The notes: generated by a model not told the origin, from the letters alone. A stretch of 45,629 nt of DNA from Chitinophaga pinensis (GCA_945872085.1 CAMBYG010000007.1:1-45629); one strand, 5' to 3'; counted from the first letter of the stretch, positions 7,815 to 16,561 are shown. Made by a program: numbers and translations.

Positions 7815-9782
7815 ATGCGATCAGTAATTGCAATTGCGATTTTAAGTATTCTAACACCGAAATTTTCAAATGCTCAAGCCTTATTCACTTATGGAGGTAA
7901 TGAGGTGTCTGTTCAAGAGTTTAAAAGAGTTTACGAGAAAAATAATATTCAGAAAAAAGTTGATTATTCAGAATCAGCTATAAATGATTATTTAAAATTG
8001 TATTCACTTTTTAAAATGAAAGTTAAAGAAGCTGAAGCACTTCATTTAGATACCGTAATTGCTATTAGTAGAGAATTAGATAATTACAGAAAACAATTGG
8101 CTAAAAACTATTTAACTGATGCAGAGGTTGCTAACCGCTTAGTTGTAGAAACGTATAATAGAATGAAAGAGGAAATTAAAGTAGCACATATTTTAGTTTC
8201 TGCATTAAATAATGCTAGTTCTGAAGATACCTTAAAAGCTTATAAAAAAGCGGATAGTATTTACAATGCTTTAATGGGTAAGAAAAAAGCTGATTTTGCG
8301 GCTACGGCTAAAGTGCTCTCTGATGATAAAGGGTCTGCTACTTCTGGTGGTGAAATAGGATATATAACGGCTTTGCAAACAATATATGCTTTCGAGAATA
8401 TTGCATATGCAACACCAGTTGGCTCAATTTCTAAGCCATTCCGAACGATCTTTGGATATCATATAGTAAAAGTACTAGACAGACGTGCTACGCAGGGCGA
8501 AATTCAAGTAGCTCAAATTTTATTATCTACTCCAAAATCGAAAGGGGAAGATGGAGTAAGAGAAGCGAAAGTAAAAGCAGATAGTATCATTAATGCTTTA
8601 AAAGCCGGAGCAGATTTTGCAGCTATGGTACAAAATTTTTCTGAAGATAAATATTCTATTAAAGACAATGGAGTATTAGCCCCATTTACTGCAGGTAAAA
8701 TGGTGCCTGCATTTGAAAATGCAGCCTTTACTCTCAAAAACATTGGAGATATTGCGGCGCCTGTTCAAACAGATTATGGTATTCATATTATTAAACTCAT
8801 CAATAAAACACCTTTAAAACCATTAGATTCCTTACGTGATGTTTTGAAAAGAAAAGTAGAGAATGATTCTAGAGGCACTTTTGCAAGAGAGTCTTATATG
8901 AACAAAGTAAAAGCAGCTAATGGATTTAAGGAATATGCTTTGCATGTAGACGAAGTGATTAATGCGCTCAGTAAAATTGTGGATACTGGTAAAAATGCCA
9001 ATGCTTTTCAAGCATCTAATTATAATACTATGGTTAAGCCTGTATTTGAATTGTCTTCAAAAACGTATTCTCAACACGATTTAATTTCCTATATCGAAAT
9101 GGTTACAAGAGGTAGATTAAATGGCCCTAAAAATGCTGTGGTAAGAGATATTTATAACATGTTTGCAAATGCTATAGTAAATGATTTTCAAGAACATAAA
9201 CTAGTAGAAGAAAATCCTGATTTTAGAATTCTAATGCAGGAGTATAAAGATGGTGTTTATTTATTTGAATTGATGGATCGTATGGTATGGTCAAAGGCTT
9301 CAAAAGATTCTGTGGGTTTAAATGCTTTTTATAAAGACATGCCTAATAAATATACTTGGGCACCTGGTTTTGCAGGTACGCTTTATAAATTCGATTCACT
9401 TTCAGGGGCGAATACGGCCTTAGCAATTTTGAAAAAGAAAAACGCTTCTGACGAAGATGTTGTAAAGGCAGTTAATTCAGAAGCAAATCCAAATGCAGTT
9501 ATTATTCAAACGAGTACTTTTGAGTTTGACAAATTTTCATTTGTGCCAAAAGATCAAATTCTTTCTGGAAAATTAACAAAAGTGTTTAGCCATGAAGGGA
9601 AGCATTATATCGTTAAAACAAAATCACGATTCGATGCTCCTCTGCCTAAAACACTCAATGAATCTAGAGGCTATGTGGTTGCCGCTTATCAAGATTATTT
9701 AGAAAAACAATGGAACGAATCTTTAAAAGCAAAGTATCCAATGCTAATTAACGAGTCGGTTTTAAAATCTATAATAAAATAA
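7815..9782 (+). CDS. Periplasmic peptidyl-prolyl isomerase with two PpiC domains (SurA/PrsA-like)
   Basis: The 655-residue product has a signal peptide (cleavage near SNAQ, about residue 20), a SurA-like helical N-terminal segment (about 30-118), and two consecutive parvulin domains: about 119-228 (IKVAHILVSA ... FGYHIVKVLDRR) and about 229-340 (IQVAQILLST ... YGIHIIKLINKTP). A long helical C-terminal part without recognisable catalytic motifs follows. Such proteins isomerise proline bonds and chaperone outer-membrane or secreted proteins. It is probably co-transcribed with the thioredoxin gene upstream. A clean terminator follows at 9786-9814. The exact SurA or PpiD equivalence is not resolved. 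Confidence 0.88.
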   Translation: MRSVIAIAILSILTPKFSNAQALFTYGGNEVSVQEFKRVYEKNNIQKKVDYSESAINDYLKLYSLFKMKVKEAEALHLDTVIAISRELDNYRKQLAKNYLTDAEVANRLVVETYNRMKEEIKVAHILVSALNNASSEDTLKAYKKADSIYNALMGKKKADFAATAKVLSDDKGSATSGGEIGYITALQTIYAFENIAYATPVGSISKPFRTIFGYHIVKVLDRRATQGEIQVAQILLSTPKSKGEDGVREAKVKADSIINALKAGADFAAMVQNFSEDKYSIKDNGVLAPFTAGKMVPAFENAAFTLKNIGDIAAPVQTDYGIHIIKLINKTPLKPLDSLRDVLKRKVENDSRGTFARESYMNKVKAANGFKEYALHVDEVINALSKIVDTGKNANAFQASNYNTMVKPVFELSSKTYSQHDLISYIEMVTRGRLNGPKNAVVRDIYNMFANAIVNDFQEHKLVEENPDFRILMQEYKDGVYLFELMDRMVWSKASKDSVGLNAFYKDMPNKYTWAPGFAGTLYKFDSLSGANTALAILKKKNASDEDVVKAVNSEANPNAVIIQTSTFEFDKFSFVPKDQILSGKLTKVFSHEGKHYIVKTKSRFDAPLPKTLNESRGYVVAAYQDYLEKQWNESLKAKYPMLINESVLKSIIK

Positions 9783-9785
9783 AAA

Positions 9786-9814
9786 TAAAAACACGGCTTA
9801 GGCCGTGTTTTTTT
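9786..9814 (+). terminator. Intrinsic terminator after the PpiC gene, just before rdgB
   Basis: ACACGGC/GCCGTGT form a perfect stem around a TTAG loop, followed by six T's and preceded by a run of A's. The rdgB ATG is only 9 bases downstream, so the hairpin may act on rdgB expression as well. Confidence 0.88.
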
Positions 9815-9823
9815 ATAGTTGAA

Positions 9824-10396
9824 ATGAAAAAATTAATTTTTGCAACCAACAATAAGGGTAAATTAAAAGAGATGCAACTATTGTTGCCCAACATAGAAAT
9901 TATCTCTTTAAAAGATATTAATTGGACGGAAGAAATCGACGAGCCTTTTGATACCTTTCATGAAAATGCCCTTATTAAAGCCGTAACCATTTTTAAAGCT
10001 ACGCAATTGCCGGTATTGTCAGACGATAGTGGATTGTGTATACATGTGCTTAATGGAGCTCCTGGCGTGCACAGTGCTTATTATGGCGGGCATCCTAGAA
10101 CAGACCAGAAGAATATCAATAAAGTGTTGGAAGAGCTGGATGGCGCAACACAAAGAGAAGCATACTTTAAAGCCGTACTTTGTTTGATATGGGATGGACA
10201 GGTGCATTATTTTGAGGGTAATGTAGATGGCCGTATTGCAAATAGTCCGATGGGCGTGGATGGTTTTGGCTACGATCCAATTTTTGTACCAGTAGGTTAT
10301 CAAGAAAGCTTTGCACAGTTGCCCATGGATATTAAAAATAAATTAAGTCATAGAGCTAAAGCTGTTCAGCAGTTATTAGCTTTTTTGAATGCATAA
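9824..10396 (+). CDS. rdgB: Non-canonical purine NTP pyrophosphatase (RdgB/HAM1)
   Basis: The 190-residue product hydrolyses ITP, dITP and XTP to monophosphates and keeps deaminated purines out of nucleic acids. Conserved elements are TNNKGKLKEM (8-17, phosphate binding), LSDDSGL (65-71, catalytic Asp), NGAPGVHSA (77-85), GFGYDPIF (147-154, base recognition) and SHRAKA (175-180). The length is standard. It directly follows the terminator of the PpiC gene and is 2 bases ahead of the Smr-domain gene, so these two form a unit. No promoter box was found in the 9 bases between hairpin and start. Confidence 0.96.
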   Translation: MKKLIFATNNKGKLKEMQLLLPNIEIISLKDINWTEEIDEPFDTFHENALIKAVTIFKATQLPVLSDDSGLCIHVLNGAPGVHSAYYGGHPRTDQKNINKVLEELDGATQREAYFKAVLCLIWDGQVHYFEGNVDGRIANSPMGVDGFGYDPIFVPVGYQESFAQLPMDIKNKLSHRAKAVQQLLAFLNA

Positions 10397-10398
10397 AT

Positions 10399-11406
10399 AT
10401 GAAATTTTCGATTGGAGATAAGGTATTGCTCAAAAGAACCATGGAAGAAGCTGAAGTATATGGTATCATCAGCTCGTCTATGGTAGAAGTTATTTTTGAG
10501 GATACTATATTTCCAATTTTTACAGACGAAATAGATCATCCCTACTTACATTGGTTTACGCAGAAGAAAAATGTTGAAAAAAAGATTCTCCAAGAGCTAC
10601 CCACTGATAAAGAATTTCAAGTGCAAGTAATACTGGATGGCTTTCACCTTTTATTTATACCTCAATATCAACTGCTTGATATGGATGAGCAAGTAGTGAA
10701 GGTGAAAATTTACTTGTTGAATGGGTTAAAACAGGATGTTTCTTTTCAATATGGCGTTGTAAACAATTACGTAGATTTTAAACATCAAGGTCAACTTTAT
10801 GATAATCAATCTTTTTATGTTCATGATCTTGATTTTGAAGCTATTAGTGCAAATCCTAACTTTTCCATTTTAGTTTCCTACCTCGATGAGTTTAAGCATA
10901 ATGCAAATGCTGAGTTGTTACTAAAATTGAATGCAAAGAAATTTGCGCAACATCTACACGAGAGTAAAATGAAAGGTATTCCTTCTTTTCAGTATGATTT
11001 ATGGCCCCAAAAAAGACAGATGAGAATTGAGGATACACTTCAAAAGCCGTTAAGTTCGAAGACGACTAAGGCTACAACTCCAAATTTAAAACCAGTATAT
11101 CAAAAGGGGTATGAGCATTATTATATACCAGACATAATCGATATACACATTGAAAAATTAGTGCCTAATTATAAAGGCATGAATAATGCGGAGATATTGC
11201 AGTTGCAATTAAAGCATGCCTTGCATGCGGTTGAACATGCCTATGCAGCAAATAAAGAGCGGATTACGATTATTCATGGAGTAGGAGAGGGGGTATTAAA
11301 AGATCGACTACATGACTTGCTCAAAAAACATACCTATGTAAAGCATTTTAATAATAATTGGCAACAGCAGTTTGGCTTTGGTGCTACAGCGATTTATTTA
11401 AAATAA
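10399..11406 (+). CDS. DUF2027 protein with C-terminal Smr domain
   Basis: The 335-residue product starts with an SH3/KOW-like segment (MKFSIGDKVLLKRTMEEAEVYG). A central beta-rich DUF2027-type region follows (about 70-200). The C-terminal Smr domain (about 250-335) contains the HGVGEG loop beginning at His293. Smr domains bind or nick DNA or RNA, and MutS2-like proteins carry them. This DUF2027-Smr fusion is a conserved Bacteroidota protein of unproved function. It lies 2 bases after rdgB, so translation is probably coupled. A bidirectional terminator follows. Confidence 0.85.
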   Translation: MKFSIGDKVLLKRTMEEAEVYGIISSSMVEVIFEDTIFPIFTDEIDHPYLHWFTQKKNVEKKILQELPTDKEFQVQVILDGFHLLFIPQYQLLDMDEQVVKVKIYLLNGLKQDVSFQYGVVNNYVDFKHQGQLYDNQSFYVHDLDFEAISANPNFSILVSYLDEFKHNANAELLLKLNAKKFAQHLHESKMKGIPSFQYDLWPQKRQMRIEDTLQKPLSSKTTKATTPNLKPVYQKGYEHYYIPDIIDIHIEKLVPNYKGMNNAEILQLQLKHALHAVEHAYAANKERITIIHGVGEGVLKDRLHDLLKKHTYVKHFNNNWQQQFGFGATAIYLK

Positions 11407-11436
11407 AAAAAGCGATTCAAAAAGAATCGCTTTTTT
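11405..11436. terminator. Bidirectional terminator between the Smr gene and rpsT
   Basis: The perfect stem AGCGATTC/GAATCGCT around a five-A loop has A's on the left and T's on the right. It serves the convergent Smr-domain and rpsT genes. Confidence 0.9.
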
Positions 11437-11455
11437 AATATATAGTTGAGTTAGC

Positions 11456-11710
11456 TTATGCTAAAACATTCACGCGTTTTACGATACCAGATTTTAAATT
11501 GCCAGCTTTGTTTCTGTGAATAACATTGCGTTTTGCTAATTTGTCAATCATAGATACTACTTTAGGCATAGCTTCAAGTGCTTCTTTTTTATCTTTTAAA
11601 GATAAAAGACTGCGGATGGCATTACGAGTAGTTTTACCATAATAACGATTACGATCACGACGTTTTGCACTTTGACGAATGTCTTTCTTTGTTGCTTTAT
11701 GATTTGCCAT
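11456..11710 (-). CDS. rpsT: 30S ribosomal protein S20
   Basis: An 84-residue basic, helical protein with the S20 pattern: [21 protein letters not shown] at the start, a first helix pair around [21 protein letters not shown], and a C-terminal helix with [19 protein letters not shown]20 binds 16S rRNA early in 30S assembly. It has its own promoter with both consensus elements (11741-11771) and a shared terminator, so it is probably a single-gene unit. Confidence 0.97.
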   Translation of the reverse strand: MANHKATKKDIRQSAKRRDRNRYYGKTTRNAIRSLLSLKDKKEALEAMPKVVSMIDKLAKRNVIHRNKAGNLKSGIVKRVNVLA

Positions 11711-11740
11711 TTAATTTAATTTTTCTATTTTTTTAGTGCA

Positions 11741-11771
11741 CAAAGGTATGCATTTTTATTAAAAATTCAAA
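11741..11771 (-). promoter_or_regulatory. rpsT promoter with -33 and -7 elements
   Basis: On the minus strand TTTG (11771-11768) is followed after 19 bases by TACCTTTG (11748-11741). Both elements match the Bacteroidota consensus TTTG...TAnnTTTG at normal spacing. The -7 box ends 30 bases before the rpsT ATG. This is the best promoter in the window. Confidence 0.75.
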
Positions 11772-11784
11772 AAAATATTGAATT
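11760..11784 (-). terminator. Weak AT-rich hairpin after the lytic transglycosylase gene
   Basis: AATTCAA/TTGAATT form a 7-bp A-T-rich stem overlapping the stop codon of the minus-strand gene, followed on that strand by T's. It is weak and overlaps the rpsT -33 element. Confidence 0.35.
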
Positions 11785-12934
11785 AACTCCTAATTTCTCC
11801 AAAAAACTGCTTAGATCTTCGAATAATCTCTTCTTTATTACTTAAAAAAGCGTCTATTTTATCCTTCGGCAGCCTTAGCCAATAGGTCTTATCGCCAGGT
11901 TTGTTGAGCTGAAGGAATAAATCGTCGTTCCACCGTTCTAGTTGGCGCGCATCTGTTTTAAGCATTTCAGCCATAATTTCTATATTTATGGGCTCTGAAA
12001 TTCGAATCAGCTGCATTTTTTTTAGCTCTTCTTCTGAAAATTTAGATTTTGGAGCTTCCTTTTTGACTGTTTTTGAGTTTTGTTGGTTTAGGCTATCAAA
12101 TATATTTTGAGGTATAGCGCCTTTGGGTATATAGGGGCTCAATTTTTCGAATATACTTGCGGTAGCAATAAACGCCAATACGTGGCCTTGGGTTTCTAAT
12201 GGTAGATGTTTTTTGATATCCCAAAAATTAGCACTACCAGTTCGCTCAATAGCTCTAGACACCGGTGTAGGACCACTATTGTAGGCCGCAACCACTAAAA
12301 GCCAGTCGTTGTATTTTTCGTACAAATAACTTAGATATTTAGCTGCAGCTTCCGATGATTTATACCAGTCTCTTCGATCATCTCTTCTTGCACTTGTTTT
12401 TAGTCCGAATAAATTTGCTGTTGAGCTCATAAATTGCCATGGACCCACTGCTCCAACAGGCGATACGGCTTTGTTATTCAGTGCAGATTCAATTACGGCA
12501 AGGTATTTTAATTCTTTAGGTAAATGGTGTTTGCTAAAAACATGATCAATCAACGGAAATTGTTTCATGCTTCTTGCTTGCACCACACTAAGTGTTTTAG
12601 CATTATAATTAAAGTAATCTATTACAAATTGATTGACAAAAGGGGTTTTGTTGCCAAAATACTCTTTCTGTCCAGCCAATGGTACTCTAACGTAATTTTT
12701 ACTTGAATTTATAGAAGGGGCATATAAAATAAAAGGGGCGCAATAGTTTTTTAATTTTTTTCTATTCTCATTGAGGGTATCCGCCGTTTTTAGCTTCTCT
12801 AGATTTGATTCCTTAGCGAATTGTAGAGAGGGTCTTTTTTTTGTTGTTTTTCTTACTGCATGCTTATTGTTTGCTATTGCAGAAATGCAAAGCAAGCAAA
12901 GAACAACAGTGATGAAGACCTTGTTAAAAGACAT
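11783..12934 (-). CDS. Lytic murein transglycosylase, MltD-like (SLT/GH23)
   Basis: The 383-residue product has a signal peptide (cleavage near ISAIAN, about 20). A family 23 transglycosylase domain spans about 125-255, with the catalytic Glu149 in VIESALN, GPWQFM at 164-169, and AAYNSGP at 216-222. These enzymes cleave the MurNAc-GlcNAc bond of peptidoglycan with formation of 1,6-anhydro ends. MltD proteins usually end in LysM repeats; here the last 60 residues (about 320-380) have only a degenerate LysM-like pattern (ISEPINIEIMAEML ... YWLRLPKDKIDAF). The gene follows the tatA terminator by 18 bases, with no obvious promoter of its own. Confidence 0.87.
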   Translation of the reverse strand: MSFNKVFITVVLCLLCISAIANNKHAVRKTTKKRPSLQFAKESNLEKLKTADTLNENRKKLKNYCAPFILYAPSINSSKNYVRVPLAGQKEYFGNKTPFVNQFVIDYFNYNAKTLSVVQARSMKQFPLIDHVFSKHHLPKELKYLAVIESALNNKAVSPVGAVGPWQFMSSTANLFGLKTSARRDDRRDWYKSSEAAAKYLSYLYEKYNDWLLVVAAYNSGPTPVSRAIERTGSANFWDIKKHLPLETQGHVLAFIATASIFEKLSPYIPKGAIPQNIFDSLNQQNSKTVKKEAPKSKFSEEELKKMQLIRISEPINIEIMAEMLKTDARQLERWNDDLFLQLNKPGDKTYWLRLPKDKIDAFLSNKEEIIRRSKQFFGEIRS

Positions 12935-12952
12935 ATTGGTTATGTAGGTAGG

Positions 12953-12983
12953 AAAAAAAAGCTCTTTACAAAGTAAAGAGCTT
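12953..12983 (-). terminator. Intrinsic terminator after tatA, just before the transglycosylase gene
   Basis: An 11-bp perfect stem (AAGCTCTTTAC/GTAAAGAGCTT) with an AAA loop is followed on the minus strand by eight T's (12960-12953 and into the stem end). The next gene starts 18 bases later on the same strand. Confidence 0.88.
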
Positions 12984-13002
12984 ATAAGATTTATTGAATA
13001 AT

Positions 13003-13221
13003 TTATTTATTTTCTTTTGGCTCTTTCATGCCGTTTTCAATTTCGTTTTTAACCCCTTCTTTAGCATCATTGAATTCGCGAATTCCTTTTCCAATACCTC
13101 TTGCTAATTCTGGGATCTTTTTACCGCCGAATAAAACGATAACGATTACTAATAACCAAATCCACTCACCGCCACTTGGCATAGAGATTAATAATTGCGG
13201 GTTTATATTTGAAAGTATCAT
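13003..13221 (-). CDS. tatA: Sec-independent translocase subunit TatA
   Basis: With the ATG at 13221 the product has 72 residues. It has one membrane helix (about 18-32, WIWLLVIVIVLFGG), the hinge and amphipathic helix KKIPELARGIGKGIREF (33-50), and a charged tail. TatA forms the pore part of the twin-arginine system that exports folded proteins. An in-frame GTG at 13242 would lengthen it by seven residues, but that codon overlaps the promoter box TAAATTTG, so the ATG is preferred. No tatC is in the window. It follows rluD by 69 bases on the same strand. Confidence 0.93.
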   Translation of the reverse strand: MILSNINPQLLISMPSGGEWIWLLVIVIVLFGGKKIPELARGIGKGIREFNDAKEGVKNEIENGMKEPKENK

Positions 13222-13241
13222 AGTAGTATGTTTTTGTAGCA

Positions 13242-13276
13242 CAAATTTACAATATTATTTTATAAAAAACCCCAAA
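13242..13276 (-). promoter_or_regulatory. tatA promoter
   Basis: On the minus strand TTTG (13276-13273) is followed after 23 bases by TAAATTTG (13249-13242). The -7 box is a perfect match; the spacing is at the long end of the usual range. It fixes the tatA start at the ATG 20 bases downstream. Confidence 0.6.
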
Positions 13277-13290
13277 CAGCTTATTTTTTA

Positions 13291-14379
13291 TTATTCGCCA
13301 TTTAATTGATTTTTTAATTGATCGGTCATGCCTTTCACATACGTGTCCCAGCGTTCAATAGCTTGTAGCATATCATTTGGTAAATCAGAATTGAATTGCA
13401 TATATGCTTTAGTGCTCGGATGCACAAAGCCTAGTTCTTTAGCATGCAAAGCATGTCTTGGAATAATTTTAAAGCAATTTTCAACAAATTGCTTGTATTT
13501 AGTAAATACGGTGCCTTTTACAATTCTATTACCTCCGTAGGTGGCATCATTAAATAAGGGGTGCCCTTTAGATTGCATATGTACCCGAATCTGGTGGGTC
13601 CTTCCTGTTTCTAAACGCAATTCTAATAAACTCACATAATTATAGCGCTTGAGAATTTTATAATGCGTAATGGCTTCTTTCCCTAATGATCCATCTGGGT
13701 AGGTGGCCATAATTTTCCTAAATCGTTGGTGCCTACCAACATGTAAATTAACGGTGCCCTCCTCTTCTTCAAAATTACCCCAAACTAAAGCTATATAACG
13801 TCTGTGTACAGTATGGTCTTTAAATTGTTTAGAGAGATCCACCATAGCTTCTGGCGTCTTTGCAATCACTACAATGCCGCTGGTGTCTTTGTCTATTCGG
13901 TGCACTAAACCTACACGAGGAAGACTAGGAATGTCTCCGTCATGATCTTGTAGATAATAGGCTAAACCGTTTACCAAAGTGCCGGAGTAATTGCCACAAC
14001 CAGGATGTATGACCATACCTGCCGGTTTGTTGACAATCATTAATTGATCGTCTTCATATACGATATTTAATGGAATATTTTCTGGAACTACTTCTGTTTG
14101 CTCTGGAGTGCGGTGGTCATAAATTGTGATCTTATCAAAAGGGCGCACTTTGTAGTTAGCTTTAATAGGTTCATTATTGACAAGCACATAATTATCGTCA
14201 ATATTTTTTTGAATTTTATTGCGCGTAGCTCCTTCTATACGAATCATTAAATATTTGTCGATACGCATAGACTCTTGCCCTTTCGTAACCTCCAATTCAT
14301 GCATGATATGTAAAGTGTCGTTCTGATCACCTTCTACATCATCTAATTCTTCCTCGTCCCAATCGGCATTCGTATTCAT
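13291..14379 (-). CDS. rluD: Ribosomal large-subunit pseudouridine synthase, RluD family
   Basis: The 362-residue product has an acidic N-terminal extension (about 1-30), an S4 RNA-binding domain (about 33-95, MRIDKYLMIRIEGATRNKIQ), and the RluA-type pseudouridine synthase domain. The catalytic motif HRIDKDTSG lies at 160-168 with the nucleophile Asp163; GRTHQIRVHM follows further on. In E. coli RluD modifies three uridines of 23S helix 69. The S4 domain and length favour RluD over RluA or RluC, but the exact sites are inferred. Its start is 2 bases after the stop of the MauE-thioredoxin gene, so the two are in one operon. Confidence 0.92.
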   Translation of the reverse strand: MNTNADWDEEELDDVEGDQNDTLHIMHELEVTKGQESMRIDKYLMIRIEGATRNKIQKNIDDNYVLVNNEPIKANYKVRPFDKITIYDHRTPEQTEVVPENIPLNIVYEDDQLMIVNKPAGMVIHPGCGNYSGTLVNGLAYYLQDHDGDIPSLPRVGLVHRIDKDTSGIVVIAKTPEAMVDLSKQFKDHTVHRRYIALVWGNFEEEEGTVNLHVGRHQRFRKIMATYPDGSLGKEAITHYKILKRYNYVSLLELRLETGRTHQIRVHMQSKGHPLFNDATYGGNRIVKGTVFTKYKQFVENCFKIIPRHALHAKELGFVHPSTKAYMQFNSDLPNDMLQAIERWDTYVKGMTDQLKNQLNGE

Positions 14380-14381
14380 AA

Positions 14382-15296
14382 TTAGTTGTTTTTATTAAAC
14401 CATTTTTTAATAGATTTCTCATCCAATTCAAGATAATTTGTTTCTCTTTTTATAATTCCATTTTCGATCCAATAGATACTTGGCACATAGGGCCCGGCCA
14501 TTGCTTGAAAGCCTGAGGGGTCACCATTATAAAATAAATTGGGCAAATTGTTGGCCTTGGTTTCTTCAAAAAAGTCAGTTTTAAGCTCATCTGGTCCGTT
14601 TAAAATCAAAAGAATAGATGCTTTCTTTTCTGTTTTTTGTAATTGCTGAAAAAGTATGGCAGCTTTTCTACAATGAGGGCAACCTAAGCTTAAAAAAGCA
14701 ATAATACGTCTTTCTTTTTTTAGAGAATCTATAAATTTAGGTGCCATTCTAGTAGACAAGGGCGCTAGATTAATAGGTCGTTCATTTAGTGTTTTATGCA
14801 GTGGGTTGCTAATGAAAGGAACGGCTAAACATAGCATAATCAATGCTAGGCTTGTTAATGCATTATTCCAGCTTTTGCAGTTTGATTTTTTAATCCAATA
14901 CAAAAATAGTAGTAGTGCTAAATTTTTGCCTAAGCTAGCTAGCGGACTTAAACTAAAGGCGTTTCCAAAACAACCACAATCTCCATTATTGCCGTAGCTA
15001 ATTATTTCGATAAATAAGTAAATGGAAAATAATAATAATAAAAGTTTACTGATCAGTAGGGTGTATTTTAAATACTGATGGGCTAATAATAAACAACCCA
15101 GTATTAGTTCCATGCCAATTATAAGTCGCGCTAAAATGCTTGATATGGCATAATTGCAGTTAAAAAACTCTATAATAGACCACTCTAATTTATTGATATA
15201 AATGAGTTTGCTAATTCCTGAAAATAAAAAAACTGCTGCACAAGACAGCAGTAATAGTTCTATCAGTATTGCTTTTGTAGAAAAGCGAACTTTCAT
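14382..15296 (-). CDS. MauE/DoxX-like membrane protein fused to a thioredoxin-like domain
   Basis: The 304-residue product has about four N-terminal membrane helices (roughly 10-30, 50-72, 76-100, 120-136) with the DCGCFG motif (Cys107, Cys109) typical of MauE/DoxX-like redox-associated proteins. A further helix (about 145-162) leads to a C-terminal thioredoxin-like domain with CPHC at 206-209 in FLSLGCPHCRKA. Known relatives pass electrons across the membrane or support disulfide formation. The fusion suggests a self-contained relay from membrane thiols to an exported CPHC domain. It sits 11 bases after a small lipoprotein gene with four extra Cys and just before rluD. The substrate is unknown. 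Confidence 0.8.
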   Translation of the reverse strand: MKVRFSTKAILIELLLLSCAAVFLFSGISKLIYINKLEWSIIEFFNCNYAISSILARLIIGMELILGCLLLAHQYLKYTLLISKLLLLLFSIYLFIEIISYGNNGDCGCFGNAFSLSPLASLGKNLALLLFLYWIKKSNCKSWNNALTSLALIMLCLAVPFISNPLHKTLNERPINLAPLSTRMAPKFIDSLKKERRIIAFLSLGCPHCRKAAILFQQLQKTEKKASILLILNGPDELKTDFFEETKANNLPNLFYNGDPSGFQAMAGPYVPSIYWIENGIIKRETNYLELDEKSIKKWFNKNN

Positions 15297-15307
15297 GTAA
15301 TAGTGGA

Positions 15308-15553
15308 TTAGAAAAGTTTACAATCTTCTACACTCGAAATGCCATTGTTGTTATAATTTCCAGAATTGCCTTCACAAAGATTCTTAGCATTTTCTTTAGA
15401 ATCTTTAATGTCGTATTCGTTAATAGTAGTATCGGGCAAGCCAGGTTGGCCTTTATAAGAAATCTTACATTGGCAGATATAAGTGCGGGTACATGCACTC
15501 ATACTGAAAAGTAAAAATAAGACAAGGCTAAAGTAAATAAATTTCATGTTCAT
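15308..15553 (-). CDS. Small Cys-containing lipoprotein, function unknown
   Basis: The 81-residue product has a lipoprotein signal ending in MSAC (Cys21), so it is lipid-anchored. The 60-residue mature part has four more Cys: Cys27 and Cys29 (ICQC), Cys60 and Cys78, enough for two disulfides or for exchange with a partner. I do not recognise the family. A second ATG two codons in (15547) is equally possible. It is directly upstream of the MauE-thioredoxin gene on the same strand (11-base gap). That makes it a candidate partner or substrate, but this is inference from position and Cys content only. Confidence 0.7.
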   Translation of the reverse strand: MNMKFIYFSLVLFLLFSMSACTRTYICQCKISYKGQPGLPDTTINEYDIKDSKENAKNLCEGNSGNYNNNGISSVEDCKLF

Positions 15554-15648
15554 TCTTTAAAGAAGAAATTGATCCTACAAGATAGCAATAAAATTTTAAA
15601 TCCAAAAAGTTTGCCTTGTAAGTATTAAAAAAATAATAACTTTATAGC

Positions 15649-16545
15649 ATGTTAGCATTTCCACCAAGTCAATTAGAGTTTGTCGCCAAGCAATTAGTAG
15701 AGGGATTTTTAATTGGTTTAAATAAAAGTCCTTTTCATGGATTTTCAGTTGAATTCGCCGAACATCGTTCCTATAACATTGGAGACTCCCTAAAACATAT
15801 AGATTGGAAAGTTTATGGCAAAACAGAAAAGTTGTATTCCAGAAAATACGATGAAGAGACAAATCTTCGTTGTTGCCTGCTTATCGACAGTTCTTCCTCT
15901 ATGAATTTTAAAGCCCAACCCGAAGCGTTAAGCAAAAAACAATTTGCTTGTTTATTGTCTGGCGCAATGCTATATATATTGAGAAATCAACTAGATGCTA
16001 CCGCATTAGCCTACCAAGAAACTCAAAATGCCATTTTGACTCCTTGCAAATCAAGCAGTTCTCATTATAATTTTCTATATACCACACTTACAAAATTGTA
16101 TGAAGACTACTCAAATGCATTTAGTGTAGATTTAACAACACAATTAAATGAATTGGCAGAGCGCATGCATAAGCGTTCATTAATTATTGTTTTTAGTGAT
16201 TGTTTAGAAGAAAGCGCTAAAGAAGCCGCATTTTTAGATGCCTTGTGTCATCTAAAATTTAAAGGGCATGAGGTATTGTTGTTCCAACTTTTAGAGTCGG
16301 ATAAAGAAATAAACTTTAGATTTGACAATAAGCCTACGGCTTTTGAAGATATGGAAAATGGATCTTTACTTTATGCCGATGTGCCTCAGATAAAAGAAGA
16401 ATATCGTATTGGTATTCAAGAGTTTGTAAATGCAATTCGATTAGCCTGCTTGGAAGCCCAAATTTCCTATGAATTGATTGATTTACAAACACCTGTACAG
16501 GAGGTTTTGCAGCAATTTTTATTAAAACGTCAAAAAATGCAATAA
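15649..16545 (+). CDS. DUF58 domain protein with a vWA-like fold
   Basis: The 298-residue product has the DUF58 signature YNIGDSLKHIDWKVYGKTEKLYSRKYDEE (from about 42), followed by a von Willebrand A-like metal site DSSSS (80-84, pattern DxSxS). No signal peptide or membrane helix is seen, so it is cytoplasmic. DUF58 proteins normally work with MoxR-type AAA+ ATPases and further vWA proteins, often in chaperone or metal-insertion systems. No MoxR gene is adjacent here, so the partner must be elsewhere. It is divergent from the small lipoprotein gene across 95 bases. Confidence 0.87.
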   Translation: MLAFPPSQLEFVAKQLVEGFLIGLNKSPFHGFSVEFAEHRSYNIGDSLKHIDWKVYGKTEKLYSRKYDEETNLRCCLLIDSSSSMNFKAQPEALSKKQFACLLSGAMLYILRNQLDATALAYQETQNAILTPCKSSSSHYNFLYTTLTKLYEDYSNAFSVDLTTQLNELAERMHKRSLIIVFSDCLEESAKEAAFLDALCHLKFKGHEVLLFQLLESDKEINFRFDNKPTAFEDMENGSLLYADVPQIKEEYRIGIQEFVNAIRLACLEAQISYELIDLQTPVQEVLQQFLLKRQKMQ

Positions 16546-16561
16546 TTTCCAAAATTAGTAT

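Noticed and set aside
10019-10303. 94-residue minus-strand open frame
   Set aside because: It is a shadow of rdgB, which carries all catalytic motifs on the other strand.
13028-13309. 93-residue plus-strand open frame
   Set aside because: It lies opposite tatA, whose membrane and amphipathic helices are recognisable; the antisense product has no family features.
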